The notes under the pieces were generated by a model that ran no database searches, was not told the origin of the DNA, and saw nothing but the letters and a program-made list of their open reading frames with translations. Of a DNA stretch of 64,000 nucleotides, positions 11,675 through 24,246 are shown one piece after another. Positions within the stretch are counted from its first letter, which is position 1. Each line of letters starts with the position of its first letter. A program made the translations under genes and the position numbers. Origin of the DNA: Opeltia flavorubescens (Eukaryota > Ascomycota > Lecanoromycetes > Teloschistales > Teloschistaceae). Where the stretch lies: NCBI GenBank assembly GCA_000442125.1, contig KE546966.1, positions 86,969-150,968 of the forward strand, read 5' to 3'.

Positions 11675-12870
11675 ATGATGCCCAGAAAGACGTTGGATCT
11701 TAAGTTAGCTGGCTTTGTTCTATTCTTCACAATCTCTTTATTGTCCACTCTTTATAGCACGTCAGAATCTACATCAAGCCTGGAGACTAGCGAAGTTCCA
11801 GTACGTTACCAATTTCGTATAAGCTTACCGGTATCGTGCGAGACATTGGATAACTCATTGGTCTTCTTTACAAACAGACCAGCGACAGCGAACGACTCAA
11901 TAGCCTTCCTATTGAAAGTCCACCCTCATCATGGCTCTTTCCCTCCGCCAATCATCACGGCCAGCGCACATCCAACCGTAGTCTCTTCAAGCGTGACTTC
12001 GCGGATGATTACCATGCAGCCCTAGTCGCGGGATCTAGATACCTAGGAGCTATCCAAGCCGCGCAGTGTAATCTCAACCTTTACGCTGCCTACTTTCTCC
12101 CATCGGCTTTTGACAACGGCTGGACCCAGCGCGAGGATCGACTTGATCTCGATTTCTACTGGTACGAGTACTTCTACGAGCAGCTGGGGGAAAACAGGGT
12201 ACCCCCTATCGATCAACTTCATTATATCACGCTGGATCAAGACAAGAACTTTACCAATACTCGAGGGGAGCCTGTGCAAGTGAGTCAGTCAGCAGGCTTG
12301 AAGGTAGCGAAATACTAGTCAGTTATAGTATCCTAACCGAACGATGAACAGAAACTCGGCCCGTCGTTCGACACACCCAATTATCATAGCTTTTACATCC
12401 CCGCCCTCAACGCCATCGTGATAAAAAACATGAAGTCGCCGAATGTCGTATTCAAGACCTATTGGCAAGGTCCTTCCACTCAAATCCTCTCCAATGCCGA
12501 GATCGCGGCCCGCTACACCCCGCCCCTGAGTCGCTGGTCGGACGTAGCCTGGACGCTTTACGGAGAGCTAACAAACGAAGTCCACAAGCTTCAATTCATC
12601 TGCCACGACAATGTCATCGGCACCGTCGCGTTCAATGTCATCCAATACATCTTTGAATTCCATATGCATAGTGCTTTTGTGCCGTTCCCAGGGCTAGAAT
12701 TCGGTGTGGATTCTCCAGAAGGTCAGGCGTTACTGGGAACGCCGAATGGGCTGGGTACAGCTTGGCTGTTGATCGATCGAGCGAGGGAGCTAGGAAGGCG
12801 GAATTTGAGAGTCAAGGTATGGAGTGAGGCTATGGTTCTTAATATGGCTTGGAATATGGCCCCTCTCTAG
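11675..12870 (+). CDS. conserved-type hypothetical protein with N-terminal membrane anchor
   Basis: Three exons, join(11675..11800,11878..12279,12352..12870), give 348 aa with every phase intact. Residues about 10-27 (LKLAGFVLFFTISLLSTL) form a signal anchor or uncleaved signal peptide. A Ser/Thr-rich stretch follows, then RSLFKRDF, a possible dibasic processing site. The body has DFYWYEYFYEQLG, LHYITLDQDKNFTNTRG, NYHSFYIPALNAIV, FKTYWQGPS and a C-terminal GTPNGLGTAWLLIDRAREL. I know this pattern only as a fungal hypothetical protein and can name no function. The topology suggests the body lies in the lumen or outside the cell. The short last segment (NMAWNMAPL) may be shortened compared with relatives. 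Confidence 0.75.
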
Positions 12871-15843
12871 TGGTGAAATTCCTTGGCGTACACAGCGGGG
12901 GTTGTCTGGATTTATCATGTACAATACAGGAGGTGAAATTGACTGAGACAAGGGGATGCAGTCAATTTTAGGAGGTCACACCATCAATGGACTATGTAAT
13001 TGTTTTATCCTTCTTATTGAATAACGCTAATCGCCAATGATATGGCTAGACTGAGTGATGAGGATATTTTCAAAAGAGGTGAGATATGAACAGTGATCAT
13101 CATGCAACTACAATATTTAGCTGATATCGCGGAAAAGAACCGGTTTGTGGATTTATTCTCGATTGGTTCGTCGAATATCTGTGCGATGATATCATTACGT
13201 TGATTATCATATCAAAGCTACTTACCTTGCAAACAATGCGGTGGACGGTATCGCAAGCGTGTCCATCTAGTCTTTGAAAGACGATGAAAGGGAATTTTTT
13301 GCAGAGTTCATTATCAAGACTTGTGCTGCTCTCCATAAATGATCGTTTCTAGATCCCTTGCTATGGCACTAAAAACAGGTGCTGCCAAAAATATTTCGCC
13401 TTCGTTTCATGCTTTGTCCACTATATAGGCAAATGGTCGACGATAATACCTGTTTATCAGACAGGTATTTAAGGCTACCAGGAAGTCGATCTATAGATAT
13501 AGTTATCTTGGAAGCTCCCTGAACAAGAAGCACAGAGGGTGTATATTAAGCTTTTTGAATGTATAAGCAGCAGCCGGTGTGATAAAAGAGCACAGGAGTC
13601 AGATCAGAAAATACGAGCTTTGGGGAACGGAGGTCCTTGGTACGTACCGATGACCTAGTCCATTACTACCTGATCACAGATAATATACAAGATATATGGA
13701 TATTTATATGTTCTCCTAATTACCCTCCTAGACCTTTAACTGTATAGGAGTGAGAGCCGAGTCAGAGGAGCCTTCCTCTTAAAAAGACCCCTCTCTCTCT
13801 AAGTGCATCTCATTAGTGTATATAATGAGAGTTATCATTTCTCTAACCCTTACGAACAGACAACCTCCCGTTGAAAATCCCAATCCTTCAAGCTCCCACT
13901 CCACCATCGTAATGCCTCCCGTCCCAATGACTAATTGTAAGCTAATCGTTTGATTGCAAAGGAGTAGAGCTGAGCAAGAAAAGGATGAATACCGATTCTA
14001 AAGAATAGGGGAAGCTGATGTTACCTGGCGCTAGGGCATATATTGGCCTGTCCCTTAGCTGGACTCATCGCCCTTCTCCTCTGCGTCTTTGATGAAAGTT
14101 TCGATCGATACTTCTGATCCTGAGGTTCCTATCCATATTCAACCACTTACAGACGAAGCATCGCGAGCTGTTTATCGATCTTTCATTACCGCGATTAAGA
14201 TCGTCGGACCGAATACTTTAAGCGAAGATTGTCGGCTTCTCAATGGGATGTAGAATGAGTATATCAACTTACATACATCGGTCGATTGATATTTGTAGCC
14301 TGCTTTGCAATGAGTCCTGATAATAGGGGTAGTGAACAAGCTCTACTTGGTATTAGAATTTGCACAATTGAGAGACATCACTTAAGGCCGAGTTAGTCTA
14401 ATACGGTACAGCGTACCAATTATGTCAAGCGATTTGCATATTTTAATCTGCTACGATTGGTTACCCTACTCCAGGAATGTTGGCTAGCTTGTTACCTATC
14501 TTGTGACAAGATAATTGATCTAACCAGCTTTCTCAGATATAAAAATCGCTAATTCTTACTGCCTGCAAATGCATTGCTTCTTCCTTTAAACATATGGGCT
14601 TAAAGCTCCATCTGGACTAGTACGAATAAGATCGATGATTCGCCACCTAAACCACTACTGAATCGAGCGGCGAGTAATTCTGGACGGAACAGTCCATGCC
14701 GAGGCGTAAAACAAGCCACCCTGAGTTCGGCAGTCATACGACTAACAACCCCGTGCAAGGCGACGAAAGCTGCTGCATGGAACTCGTACATCGTACATCG
14801 TGTAGTGGTAACCGTAAAATGCCGATCAATACTCGCCGCCTCGAGCCCACAGGGAGATTTACGGTGAGCTCGCTTTGGCCGATCACGCCACTGGCGCGGT
14901 TCTCGACCGCTGCATCGGCATTCAGTGCCTATCTCAGCATTAGATATGCAGCCTGGTACGCCTAACGCTAATGGAAGTGTTAAGCCTTCGACGCACATCT
15001 GAAACATGTGCGCAAGGCTGAAAAAGCTTACTTGAACCGGCTCTCTCATCCATCACTAAGCGTTGCCGGGATGGTATTGCTTGTTGAGGCCATTTACTCT
15101 GTTCTGGCGTGGTAACCGCAGGCAAATTATGAGGCCTATGTCAGCCCATGCGACTTAATGTTGTTTGGCAAGGCTAATTGTTGATTTGATTGGAAAGTTT
15201 GCCTGCATGGTATCGATGCACAGACGCCACGAAAGTAGGTCAAAATGTTCCTGAGTAAGGGTGTAGTGATAGTATATCACCGGAAGGGAACCCCGACCCG
15301 TCTTGGATACTCTCCGTACATTGCGAGGGGCGGCTGATTATCGACCGAGGTATGAAAATCCTTTTTACTGCACACCCTGGGAATTCTTCGGACCATGAGC
15401 CAGGGAACAGTAGGTCGAAGCGTCAGCATGATTGAGAGATATGATAGGAGAAAGAGAGGCAGTTTATATTGAATTCACTTCATTGCAGCGAAGGTTCAGC
15501 GTTCTGGCAGCTCCTTTGAAATCTTGCATCGGTATAGTGGAGAAGCAAAGATTGTGGGGACAATGGAGAGACATATGGTTCAGGTACAGAGAATACTGTA
15601 GACGAACAAAAAAGGAAATTATATCTTACACTATTCCTGCTTTACTTGTACGGTGGCCGCGGGACAAAGTCCCATTGATGATCAAGGGAAGGAGGAATAT
15701 GAAGCGGCAAGCGAAGGGAATTGGGGCCGCATTTCTTATGTCTACCGTCAGCCGTCCAAGGCGAGTTTTTCCACAAATGATATATCCACTCGGCCTACTG
15801 CCACCATACTTAGCTTCCTAAATCCGCTGGCAATATTCCACCC
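12871..15843. other. about 3 kb gene-poor stretch
   Basis: AT-rich around 13.4-14.6 kb, with many short frames. A 149-residue frame on the - strand near 14600-15049 and a 129-residue frame on the + strand near 15432-15821 have no family features; the latter ends just before the 3' end of rhodopsin-fold gene 2 and is antisense-like. I see no gene here that I can defend. Confidence 0.4.
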
Positions 15844-17172
15844 TCACCTCGCTATCCCATACTTCACCTCCTTCCCTGCATCCACAAGCCCCTCCTCGCT
15901 GTCCCGCAAAGACATCCAACTCTTCCCTCTCCCTCCAAACGGATCATTCGTCAACTCGATAGCATGAATGTGTGCTTTGCCTCTTGTATGATTCAACGTT
16001 CCCTTCCCCTGATCTAACGGATTAGAGCGCTGGGTATAGTTCTTCTTATGAAATTGTTGGGTGAGATATTTGTACAAGGGGCGGTAGGTGGGGAAGCAAG
16101 CGGCCACAATACCGACGATGAATTCCGCGGCTGCGATTTGCCCGCTGGTGGAGAGTGTGTCTGTGAATTGGGAGGGTAGTAAGCTGCGGAGTTACGAGGT
16201 ACCAGATGCAACGGCTGGAGTAATGATGAGTGGTAAAGAGTGGGAGGCTTACAGCTTGAGTCGTAGTTTATTGCTAATTCTTTGATATAAGCTAGGCGGA
16301 CTATGCTGACAGTGCAGGCCCTATTTCACGATGAAGTGAGTGTTAGCTATTGAGATCTTGGGTGTATGTGAGCTAGAAGGGAATGTGGTATGTCTACGCA
16401 CCCGCATCCAATCGCAAAAGTAGCCGTAAGTATCCACTTCCTCCTCGTCGAAGTATGCAGCCGCCATACAGGCCTAATGGGTAGTGCCAGAATCATTAGA
16501 TCCGTAACGACATTCGCGACGAGCAAAGTGAGACCGCTAGTGCGATAATCAACGCAATGGCCTGAGATAGTCGGATCCCACCGCCGCTTGATCGGCCAAC
16601 ACTGGAAGATGTCGACGAAGAGAGCTGCGAGACCCCAGCTAATGACAATGGTGCCCATGATGATAAGGGCTATTCGGAACCCCTTCAGAGGAAATATTCG
16701 GTGGTAGAGAAAGAGGATGGAGACTTTCACAGCGGTGACAATGCAGTTGTAGCAGCATTCGATGACCATGAAAGTCTGAATACGTTGGTCATATTGTTTA
16801 AGCTCTTGTTAAGCCTTCGAAGCTTACCTTAGTTAGAGCCTCAGGGTTGGTCACCACAATGGCATGTCTGCCAGCACCGAAATGAGTTGCTACACAGTAG
16901 CCTATTGCATAAATGGCGAAGAGGACCTCAATACTCTGTCAGTGCTCGTCAAGACGATCGGGGACAACGGGCAGCACCGCAGCGAAAACAATGGTCCAAT
17001 CGTCAGTCCCATAATGAGCCCGAACAAGACGTCTCGAGACAAATCGTAGGGCCACTGCAATGAGAACGATTAGGAGGCCTGCTATATTAACAGCGAGGAT
17101 CCCGGGAACTTTGGTATCGGCAACATGATTCTTCATGTACTCAATATCTGCTGAAGTCGGAATGAGCGACAT
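15844..17172 (-). CDS. fungal rhodopsin-fold integral membrane protein 2 (PTH11/SAT4-like)
   Basis: Five exons, complement(join(15844..16160,16253..16320,16402..16775,16828..16935,16978..17172)), about 353 aa, all junctions in phase. The order is RFVSRRLVRAHYGTDDWTIV (exon 1), FAIYAIGYCVATHFGAGRH (exon 2), KVSILFLYHRIFPLKGFRIA and FQCWPIKRRWDPT with GHCVDY (exon 3), TVSIVRLAYIKELAINYDSS (exon 4), and FIVGIVAACFPTYRPLY plus a long soluble tail (exon 5). This is the seven-helix fungal family PF20684. The tail is basic and Gly-rich. Ligand and pathway are unknown. It shares the helix motifs of the genes at 5485 and 29566, but the intron positions and tails differ, so these are not recent tandem copies. 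Confidence 0.87.
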
Positions 17173-17849
17173 ATCTAAGCGGTGTGCCTATGTTGCAGAG
17201 CGAGCGGGTGTCTTTGCTCATTAAACGTCGTGAAGCGGCTTCGTCGATGTAAGGATGGTGAAGAATGAGTTAACTTGTGGATCATAACAAAGCATCACGG
17301 CGGCGGCGATCGTACAACATGTCCGATTGCCAGTCAAATACTTGAGCCGATGAGGGCGGAAGTACAGCGTTCATCGCGGACGATGAGTAAGGAGGTGGCT
17401 TAAGGAATTTACGCCGGCGATGCCGTTTTCTGACCATCCCGCCACGCTTACGCAGACATAGCCAAGGAGCGCCATCGTACAGGGAATGCCGTCGAGACTG
17501 CAAATCGTGCTGGTGGAAACTTGTCGATATCTCCCTATCTGTGATCCTCAGAAACATGCCTATCTAGGCGAAAGAATGAAAGGCAAAATGCTGTCTTGCA
17601 TATAAGGATGACTGTCTCATTATGGCACAGTACATAGCGAAATTTAAATAGATGCGGCGAGAATAAATTACAGTTGGATATCTTTCAATGTGATAGGTTG
17701 AATCGGTGAGTTGGGGGTAAGCGGGTGATCATGTTCTGATCTGCAGTAGGTTTTGTGTAGCTTCGGGGAGCGAACCCGGAGAATCGGGACGCACACTCGC
17801 TTATGCATTATGCGAACTCTGCATTCAAAGCCCACCTTCATTTTACCAC
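17173..17849. other. intergenic, no gene seen
   Basis: Upstream region of rhodopsin-fold gene 2 and left border of the decayed P450. A 91-residue basic frame at 17282-17557 (-) has no features I recognise. Confidence 0.4.
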
Positions 17850-19088
17850 GCCTCAGTAGCGCCTGACCTCATCGATCCCAAGATGGGTGAAGACCATGGA
17901 CGAGGAGATTCGCGACGCAATTGGTTAAGTTGCTCCTCACTGCTATGGTAGGTGCCTCGAAGGCTAGCATTGATCAACAGGTCAACTGAGTTGTTTCATA
18001 GATTCGATGGGTCGAAGAGAGCATTTACGACATCCTTCTCGGTCTTGTTTCCCGAGTGACGAACCGCATGATGCCTGGAGATACAACATATCGGTTGTCG
18101 GAACGAAATCTGTGCCGACGCGGCAATGACGTATGCGGCAAACGCAACCTGGACGGTCGGTATCCTGCGGCTTTTCCCAGGTGCAATCGGACCACTTGCT
18201 GCACGTTGCACACCACCATTACCGAAGATCGAGAACAATGTTGCATTGGCTAGGCGGGCATCGGTGCTAGTCATCGAAAAACGTATTCGAGCGGCCGAGG
18301 AGCATGGCCAGGAGTACGAGGAGCTCGAGGATATTCTCCAATGGATCATCGATGTAGCAGTCGACGAGAAGCTCAGCCTGACAAACTTGCACATCGAGTC
18401 TTGATGGGGTTCCTTGGTGCCGCCCACAAATCGACTATGGCAAGCGCTCACCTCTGCTATGACTCATGTGTAAGAACTCGATACGCTGATCCGTTGAGAG
18501 AAGAGATCCCTGAAATCTCGCGAGCAGATGGTGGCTAGGGCCTGGATACCCTGTCCAAGACGCAAAAGATGGGCAGTTTTCTTCGAGAGACCCAGCGGCT
18601 CAGCCCTCCCAGCATATGTATGAATCCCAAAATCCTTGAATTATTCCCGGTCCATTGACTACACTGACAGCCTCGTGAACAGTGGATTTTCATCGTCTTG
18701 TGCAGTAGCCAGTGACGCTTTCGAATGGTCTGCGACCCCCCGCCGGCTCTCAAGTCTATGCCGTATGGTACGCAATCTCTAAGGATCCTGAGAGTGTCCC
18801 TAATCCCGATGAGTCTGATGGGTTTCAAAACTTTGGATACCGTCAGCAGCCTGGTGAGGAAATGAGCATCAGTTTGCCATGACTGACAAGAGTCATATGC
18901 ACTTCTACCGTGGTAAAATTGCTTGTAGGGGTCAATTCTTTGCGTCCGCGGGACTCAAGGTCATCCTTGCCTATCTGATCTTACAATATGATATCAAGCA
19001 CCCTGAGGGTAAAAGTCGTTTAGCGAACTTGGATGCGGATGATTTCATGTATCCAGACCCCAAGGCACGGCTGCGAACCAATCGTTGA
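17850..19088 (+). pseudogene. decayed cytochrome P450 (copy 1 of three)
   Basis: Recognisable P450 landmarks run in order on the + strand but in different frames. Near 18000-18060 there is an SIYDILLGLVSRVTNR-type helix. Around 18147-18300 lies WTVGILRLFPGAIGPL, followed by KRIRAAEEHG. Around 18400-18470 is the helix-I region LMGFLGAAHKSTM. Around 18577-18610 is FLRETQRLSPPS with its ExxR motif. At 18879-19088 there is AMTDKSHMHF with the heme-cysteine segment GKIACRGQFFAS and the tail YDIKHPEGKSR. The order and wording match fungal monooxygenases of terpenoid and other secondary-metabolite clusters. The 5' end is missing or beyond recognition and the frame is broken several times, so it is a fossil. 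It stands tail to tail with the broken terpene synthase. Confidence 0.78.
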
Positions 19089-19423
19089 TTTGGTTCCTAA
19101 TTGCTTTGTCAGTTTCAAAGCCCTGAGGAACCAGCTGAAGCTGGATGGCAGCGGTTTCTGTGAGGCCGAGTTGCAATCGGGCGATTGGCTGAAGAGATGA
19201 AGGCTGAGATTGGCACTAATAAGTTTGGCATAACGTGCTTTGTTACTGGCCAAATGGGTCAAGAGAGAGGGTGGCAATATCTTATGGAGAACACCTGGAG
19301 GACATTAACGCTCACTAGTAATGGGCTTCCATCGGCCTATATTATTCTACTTCTGTATTCTACTTCTTCAATTTGGATTCAAAAGTCCCAGGTATGCCTT
19401 ATCAAGCTAAATAGCATATTCTC
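19089..19423. other. short spacer between two convergent broken genes
   Basis: Lies between the 3' ends of the P450 fossil and the terpene synthase. Nothing else is seen. Confidence 0.4.
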
Positions 19424-20831
19424 CTACTTAATCCTCGCAGTTTCTCCACCGTATCGACTCGTGGTCATGCAAAACATGACATTCCCCACCGCTGTGGAAA
19501 GGACAGCTTCCAAAAACCACCAGTCCTCATCCCCCAAACTCTGCTTCTTAAATCCCTCGATTTCTTCCTTCATCTGTTTTTCAATCTGAAGCTGTAATGT
19601 CCATACGATCTTTTTAGCGTCTTTACTCTCATCCAGACAAGTAGCTTTCTTTACCACATCCACGATATTGATCATGTCTTGGGTATCTCCTCTCTGAAGT
19701 GCCTTGAGCTCTTTTTCGTACGAGGCGAGATCATTCACAAGACCAAGATGGTCACTGGCAAGAGCTAGAAATCGTTCGAAACGTTCATCGCTCGTAGATA
19801 CGCTGGATTTGATCGAAAATTTGGCAGCTGCAACAACAAATCTGGACACCTCATCAACGTTCGATTTCACGATTTCACGTATCAATCAAGGGATCATGAA
19901 GATGGGGTTACTCACGCAGCACCGACATTCAGGCGTCGAAATTTCAAATAATCCTTAACATTCGCAAACCCATTGGGATCAGGGTGCACGCACTGGAACG
20001 CGTTCCGCAGTGCTTGGAGCATCTCTCTACCCCCGTTTCCGCCCGCCTGGTCTTCCTGTTCGATACTCCCAACGATCTCAGATATGTGATCCTGAAGTTC
20101 ACTTGGCTTTGTAGTATTACTAGGATGCCCTTCAAGCCGCCTTAGAAAATCATTTCGAAAGCCAGCAAGCTGACATTCCTGTCAGATTCTTCAAGTCTGC
20201 TAACCCTGAAATATCACATACCGTATGATTAGGGGTTTCCTCGACTTTATCTGCTGACTCGTTAGGAAGTGACCTCTACGGCGATGGTGGATGACACACC
20301 ATCGAACACAAAATACAGAATCATCAAAGCTGCAATCAGTCTGATCCGCCTCGAATTCGCCCCGGGATACATGAACACTGCTGCCAGTGCCATTTGGTGC
20401 TCCAGTCCTGGCCTCAACGCCTTCTTAGCCAACTTAGCGAGTGTGATGCCGTGCTCCACCGCAATGTCGGATGCTGACTTGTCGGAAGCTAGCAACTCAA
20501 GCAGTTTAAGCGTCTCTGCTCGATTAGAATCCCAGTGCTTGCTCACGTAGACATGGTCCACACTAGAGCGAAACGGTAACCCAGCCGCGATAGGATCAAG
20601 CTTTATTGCATTTATAGCGAGGAACTCATTCTTTTCGTTTAGCCCACTGGGTTGAATTGGAAGGGGCTTGGTCACGTTTGGCTGGACATATTTGAGGGGA
20701 TCGTATGCAAAATCAAGCGGAGGAAGACTCTTGAGCTCCGAAGCAGAAGCCAGTTTGCGAATGTCGAAAATCTGCTGCGAGTCCCCGCCGAGTCCAAAGG
20801 CATGCAGTATCGTAAAGCCCCACAAAGCCAT
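19424..20831 (-). pseudogene. class I sesquiterpene synthase (aristolochene-synthase-like), broken
   Basis: The - strand carries most of a fungal class I terpene cyclase. The N-terminal exon, starting at the ATG at 20831, has SSVDHVYVSKHW and the helix with YFVFDGVSS where the Asp-rich D(D/E)xxD/E motif belongs. A middle exon ends in the FRRLNVGA segment. The last exon holds the second metal site, LVNDLASYEKE, a perfect NDxxSxxxE, followed by a C-terminus with TTSRYGG. Segment spacing aligns with aristolochene synthase. The first metal motif keeps only one acidic residue, and the frame is interrupted at least once outside any plausible intron, so I call it a fossil. The surrounding P450s fit a former terpenoid pathway. 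Product and age are unknown; much of the protein is still readable, which suggests loss was not ancient. Confidence 0.75.
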
Positions 20832-21189
20832 GTTGGATGTAAATGGTGGATATGTCAAAGAGTATATTTCTACCGCTTACATGAAATCCATGCAACACGT
20901 ATGTTTTTCTTCACTGCCATGATCAGGATTCAGGCACCCAGTATGACCCCACCGTCAGATGGCTGAACCAATCCGGTCACAATGCTATTGCGTAAATCAC
21001 GAATGGAGGAATGAGTACGGGCCGTACTTTCCCACCAGTCGCTCGCTGCAGCTGCAGCTGTGTGCATCTCAACGATGACCGCATTCATGCAAGATGTGAA
21101 TGAGACCCCCAATCAAAATGAGACGGGTACACTGCTCGCCCGCCGCAGCCTGGCATACCAAGGTGGAGGGATGGATCGGCTTGTACCTT
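20832..21189. other. spacer upstream of the terpene synthase
   Basis: Probably held the promoter of the terpene synthase. No frame of interest. Confidence 0.4.
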
Positions 21190-21805
21190 CAGAAATTCCA
21201 TCCGAGGAGGCATGACCAATAGTTTTGGCTACACTATTGACTACTTAGATTGGACCCACTGTGCCTTACTTCCAAAGGTCGTCAGTATAATCAACCAGAC
21301 AGCCAGGCGATCCTTATCGGGGAGCCACCCCACCATAATCAGATGTGGGTCACTAATTATAGATCGTGGTGAATTGGCCTACCTAATGATACTTCAGCTC
21401 TATAGCACCCTTGCAATTGTCGGAGCCACTTTAGGCATGCTTCCCGCGTTATGACCTTATCAAGTCTGGACTCGATCTTTCATTGCTTGGAATTTGCCAG
21501 CGCTGCGACGATCTCGGGATCAGGGTAACCATATTCCCAGGTGAGAGGCTATTAAAAAGCTTTAACGCGAACCTACAATGCCCTAGAAAGCAAATGGAAT
21601 TGGCTTACGGCTGCCTAATTACTTACTCGTTGAGCAGGCAACGACATCTGACCCAGTAAATTTTGCATTCGGTAGCGGCGCTCACGGCTGCCCTGGTCGA
21701 TTCTTTGCCGTTCACCAAATCAAATTGGCCGTTGCGGAGATTGTGACCCACTATAATTCTAAGTTGACAGAGAAAGCTGGAACGAGCTTTCGACTCGACC
21801 TGTAG
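21190..21805 (+). pseudogene. truncated cytochrome P450 remnant (copy 2 of three)
   Basis: Two P450 blocks remain on the + strand. At about 21245-21450, DWTHCALLPKVVSIINQ resembles the helix before helix I of fungal P450s and is followed by a diverged segment ending in GMLPAL. At about 21640-21805 there is an excellent heme-binding signature, FGSGAHGCPGRFFA (FxxGxxxCxGxxxA), followed by VHQIKLAVAEIVTHY and a short tail. The middle of the gene, including the I and K helices, is gone, so this is a deleted fossil. The signature differs from those of the flanking P450 genes, so it is a separate gene and not a fragment of either. Confidence 0.7.
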
Positions 21806-22333
21806 GCGTTTTGAACGCGACTGATCCAAGCATTGCTTTCTCGTTCAAGTCATGGACTCAAAAGCGCGACGAGCAAAAACCCGTTGGACTCAAGAAAGCT
21901 TTATCTTCAGGTGTGGTCATGGACAGTGATCCTTTTAGGTTGTAGGCATGAACGAGTGAGTGTCTCCTTCCTTGATGTTTGCGTAATGCTGCGATAGCCA
22001 CCACGCACAGCCATACACTAGACCACCTTGTCAGACGAGTCCAGACACGTACAAACACACTATAACCCACTAGATGTGTTGGGTTGACTGAATATTGGCC
22101 AGGGCTAATTAGCGACTTGCCTCTTGCGACGCCTTGCATACTTGTAAAGCAGCGTGTGATAACTCAGCCTGATTAGCAGTCTTCGGACATCGGCACAGAG
22201 CATGCTTGGCCATAACTATGCAATACAGTGCAGGCTATTGAGGAGGTTCCGACCGCTCCTCTTTTCTCCGACAAAGATATCCAGCTAACGCAACCAATTC
22301 ACTTCGCGTTCTGTATCGTCCAGTGTAACAGTC
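21806..22333. other. spacer upstream of P450 copy 3
   Basis: Presumed promoter region of the next gene; no other feature seen. Confidence 0.4.
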
Positions 22334-24246
22334 ATGGCCATCGAACATCTCAAGTATTTTACGTGCACTGCGGGTGCCATTACCTATACAGGCTTCTTCT
22401 CGAGAGGAGAACATCACTTGTATGGCGTGAGATACCTGCAAGTCTTCACCATCGCCTTCTGCCTCACATTCTTCGCCATCTCTCCCGCTACGAATTACCA
22501 AACTTCCGAGTCTCTCTCTAGAACCACCGTGCTCGTCTTCTGGTACCTCCTTGGCCTTTTCGGAACTCTCTTCGCCAATCGAGCCTACTACAGCCCTTTG
22601 AACAATTTTCCCGGTCCCCTTTACTTCAAGATCTCCAGCCTGGGCTTCTCTTGGCATGTCCGCCGCGGCGATAGTCATGCGAAACTCCTAAAGCTGCATC
22701 ACACATATGGAGATTTCGTTCGTGTTGGTTCCGCAGATCTTTCCATTGTCCATCCGCAAGCTGTCAAGGCGATCTATGGCCGTAATTCTCAGTGCACGAA
22801 AGCAGCGTGGTATGATCTCAATCATCCCATGACGTCGATGCAGACGACAAGAGACCGCAAGGTGCACGATCAGCGGAGGAGGGTTTGGGGGCCGGCATTT
22901 AGTGAGGGTGCTGTGAGTGGGTATGAGGAGCGGGTTCGCAGTTATCAGGATGTTTTGATGAGGAGGATCGCGGAGCAAGGAAGTAGGAGTGTTGACGTGA
23001 GGGAGCTGTTTGAGTTGTATAATTTTGATGTTATGGGAGACTTGGCCTTTGGGGAGCCTTTCCACATGGCTGCAGGATACGACGCAACATTGGATTATTG
23101 GTCTTTTGCATCGGAGTCTCAAGCCATTGGGGTTGATGTTTCCGATTTGGTTGTTTAGGGTTTTACTTAGGATTCCAGGTGCCACGGGGGAATGGCACAT
23201 ATTTAAAGAATACTGTTGTGAGATGTTGGAGAAGAGGATGAGCGTGAGTTTCTTTGCCGATATGATCATGTTTGCATTTGGCTTTGAGAGGCTATGCTGA
23301 TAATAGATTATTCATACGTCGTAGATCCAAGTCGATTCCCCCAATATCATGTCCTTTATCCTCGCTCCATTCAAAGATGCAAAGCCAACAAAAGAGGATA
23401 TAAATATGCTGCAAGGCGATAGTCAACTTATCATAATCGCTGGAAGGTGAATCCTTTCTTTTTTTGCATCTCCGCTTTTCATACTATATCAATATCTCAT
23501 TTCATCTATTCTCCAACCCAGTGACACAACCGCGACCTCCTTAACCTCCATCATCTACCTCCTTCTCTCCAACCCATCCACACTGTCCACTCTCCACCGT
23601 GAACTCGCCACCGCCCTATCCAATGCACCCGATGAAACAACTTTACTTGAAAACAAACAACTTATCTCCCTCCCCTACCTTAACGGCGTCATCAATGAAT
23701 CTCTGCGGTTGTACCCGCCCTCACCGATGCTGCAGAGGAAAACGCCGTATGAAGGGCTCACCATCGGTGATTAATTGATACCTGGTGGAACCACGGTATT
23801 CTGCCCGGGGTTTGTAGTGGGGAGGAGTGAGTTTTCCCTTACTTTTTTTGATTTCGGGTTTGGTTGGATTGAGGGGGAGGGAAGGAGTCAAAGCTGATGA
23901 AACGTGCAGGTGAAAATATCTACATCGACGCCACTTCCTTCAAACCCGAACGTTGGTTCCCCGAAAACACAAACATGATTCAAGAAATGAGTGCGTATGC
24001 GCCGTTCTCAACTGGTAAGTCCCTTCATTCTCTCCTCCCCAGATCCTGATACACCCTGTAGGACCCTACTCCTGCATCGGCCGCCCGCTCGCTATCATGA
24101 ACCTGCGCACCACCCTCGCGCGCCTTGTGCTGAAGTATGATATCTCGTTCGCGGAGGGAGAGGATGGGAAAGCCTTTGAGAGGGAAATGAGGACGAATTC
24201 CGTTGTTAGGATGGGGAAGGTAGAGGTGAGGTTTAGGAAGCGATAA
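22334..24246 (+). pseudogene. cytochrome P450 with N-terminal membrane segments (copy 3 of three), nearly complete but broken
   Basis: Starts at the ATG at 22334 with hydrophobic segments (ITYTGFF, LQVFTIAFCLTFFAI, VFWYLLGLFGTLF). FPGPLYFKISS, GDFVRVG and RRRVWGPAFSEGAV then mark a microsomal P450. Later parts lie in separate exons split by clear short introns: RVLLRIPGA with CCEMLEKRM before about 23245; SFILAPFKDAKP and IIIAGR, which joins DTTATSL (helix I), at about 23330-23570; NESLRLYPPSP (ExxR) at about 23693; NIYIDATSFKPERW at about 23920; and the heme segment [21 protein letters not shown] across an intron at about 24015-24062. The wording is close to benzoate-4-monooxygenase-like fungal P450s of secondary metabolism. 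The frame is interrupted about twice, so it is most likely dead, though a sequence error cannot be excluded for one break. Confidence 0.75.

Noticed and set aside
14600-15049. A 149-residue frame in the gene-poor stretch.
   Set aside because: No domain, signal peptide or splice partner; composition does not stand out from the background.
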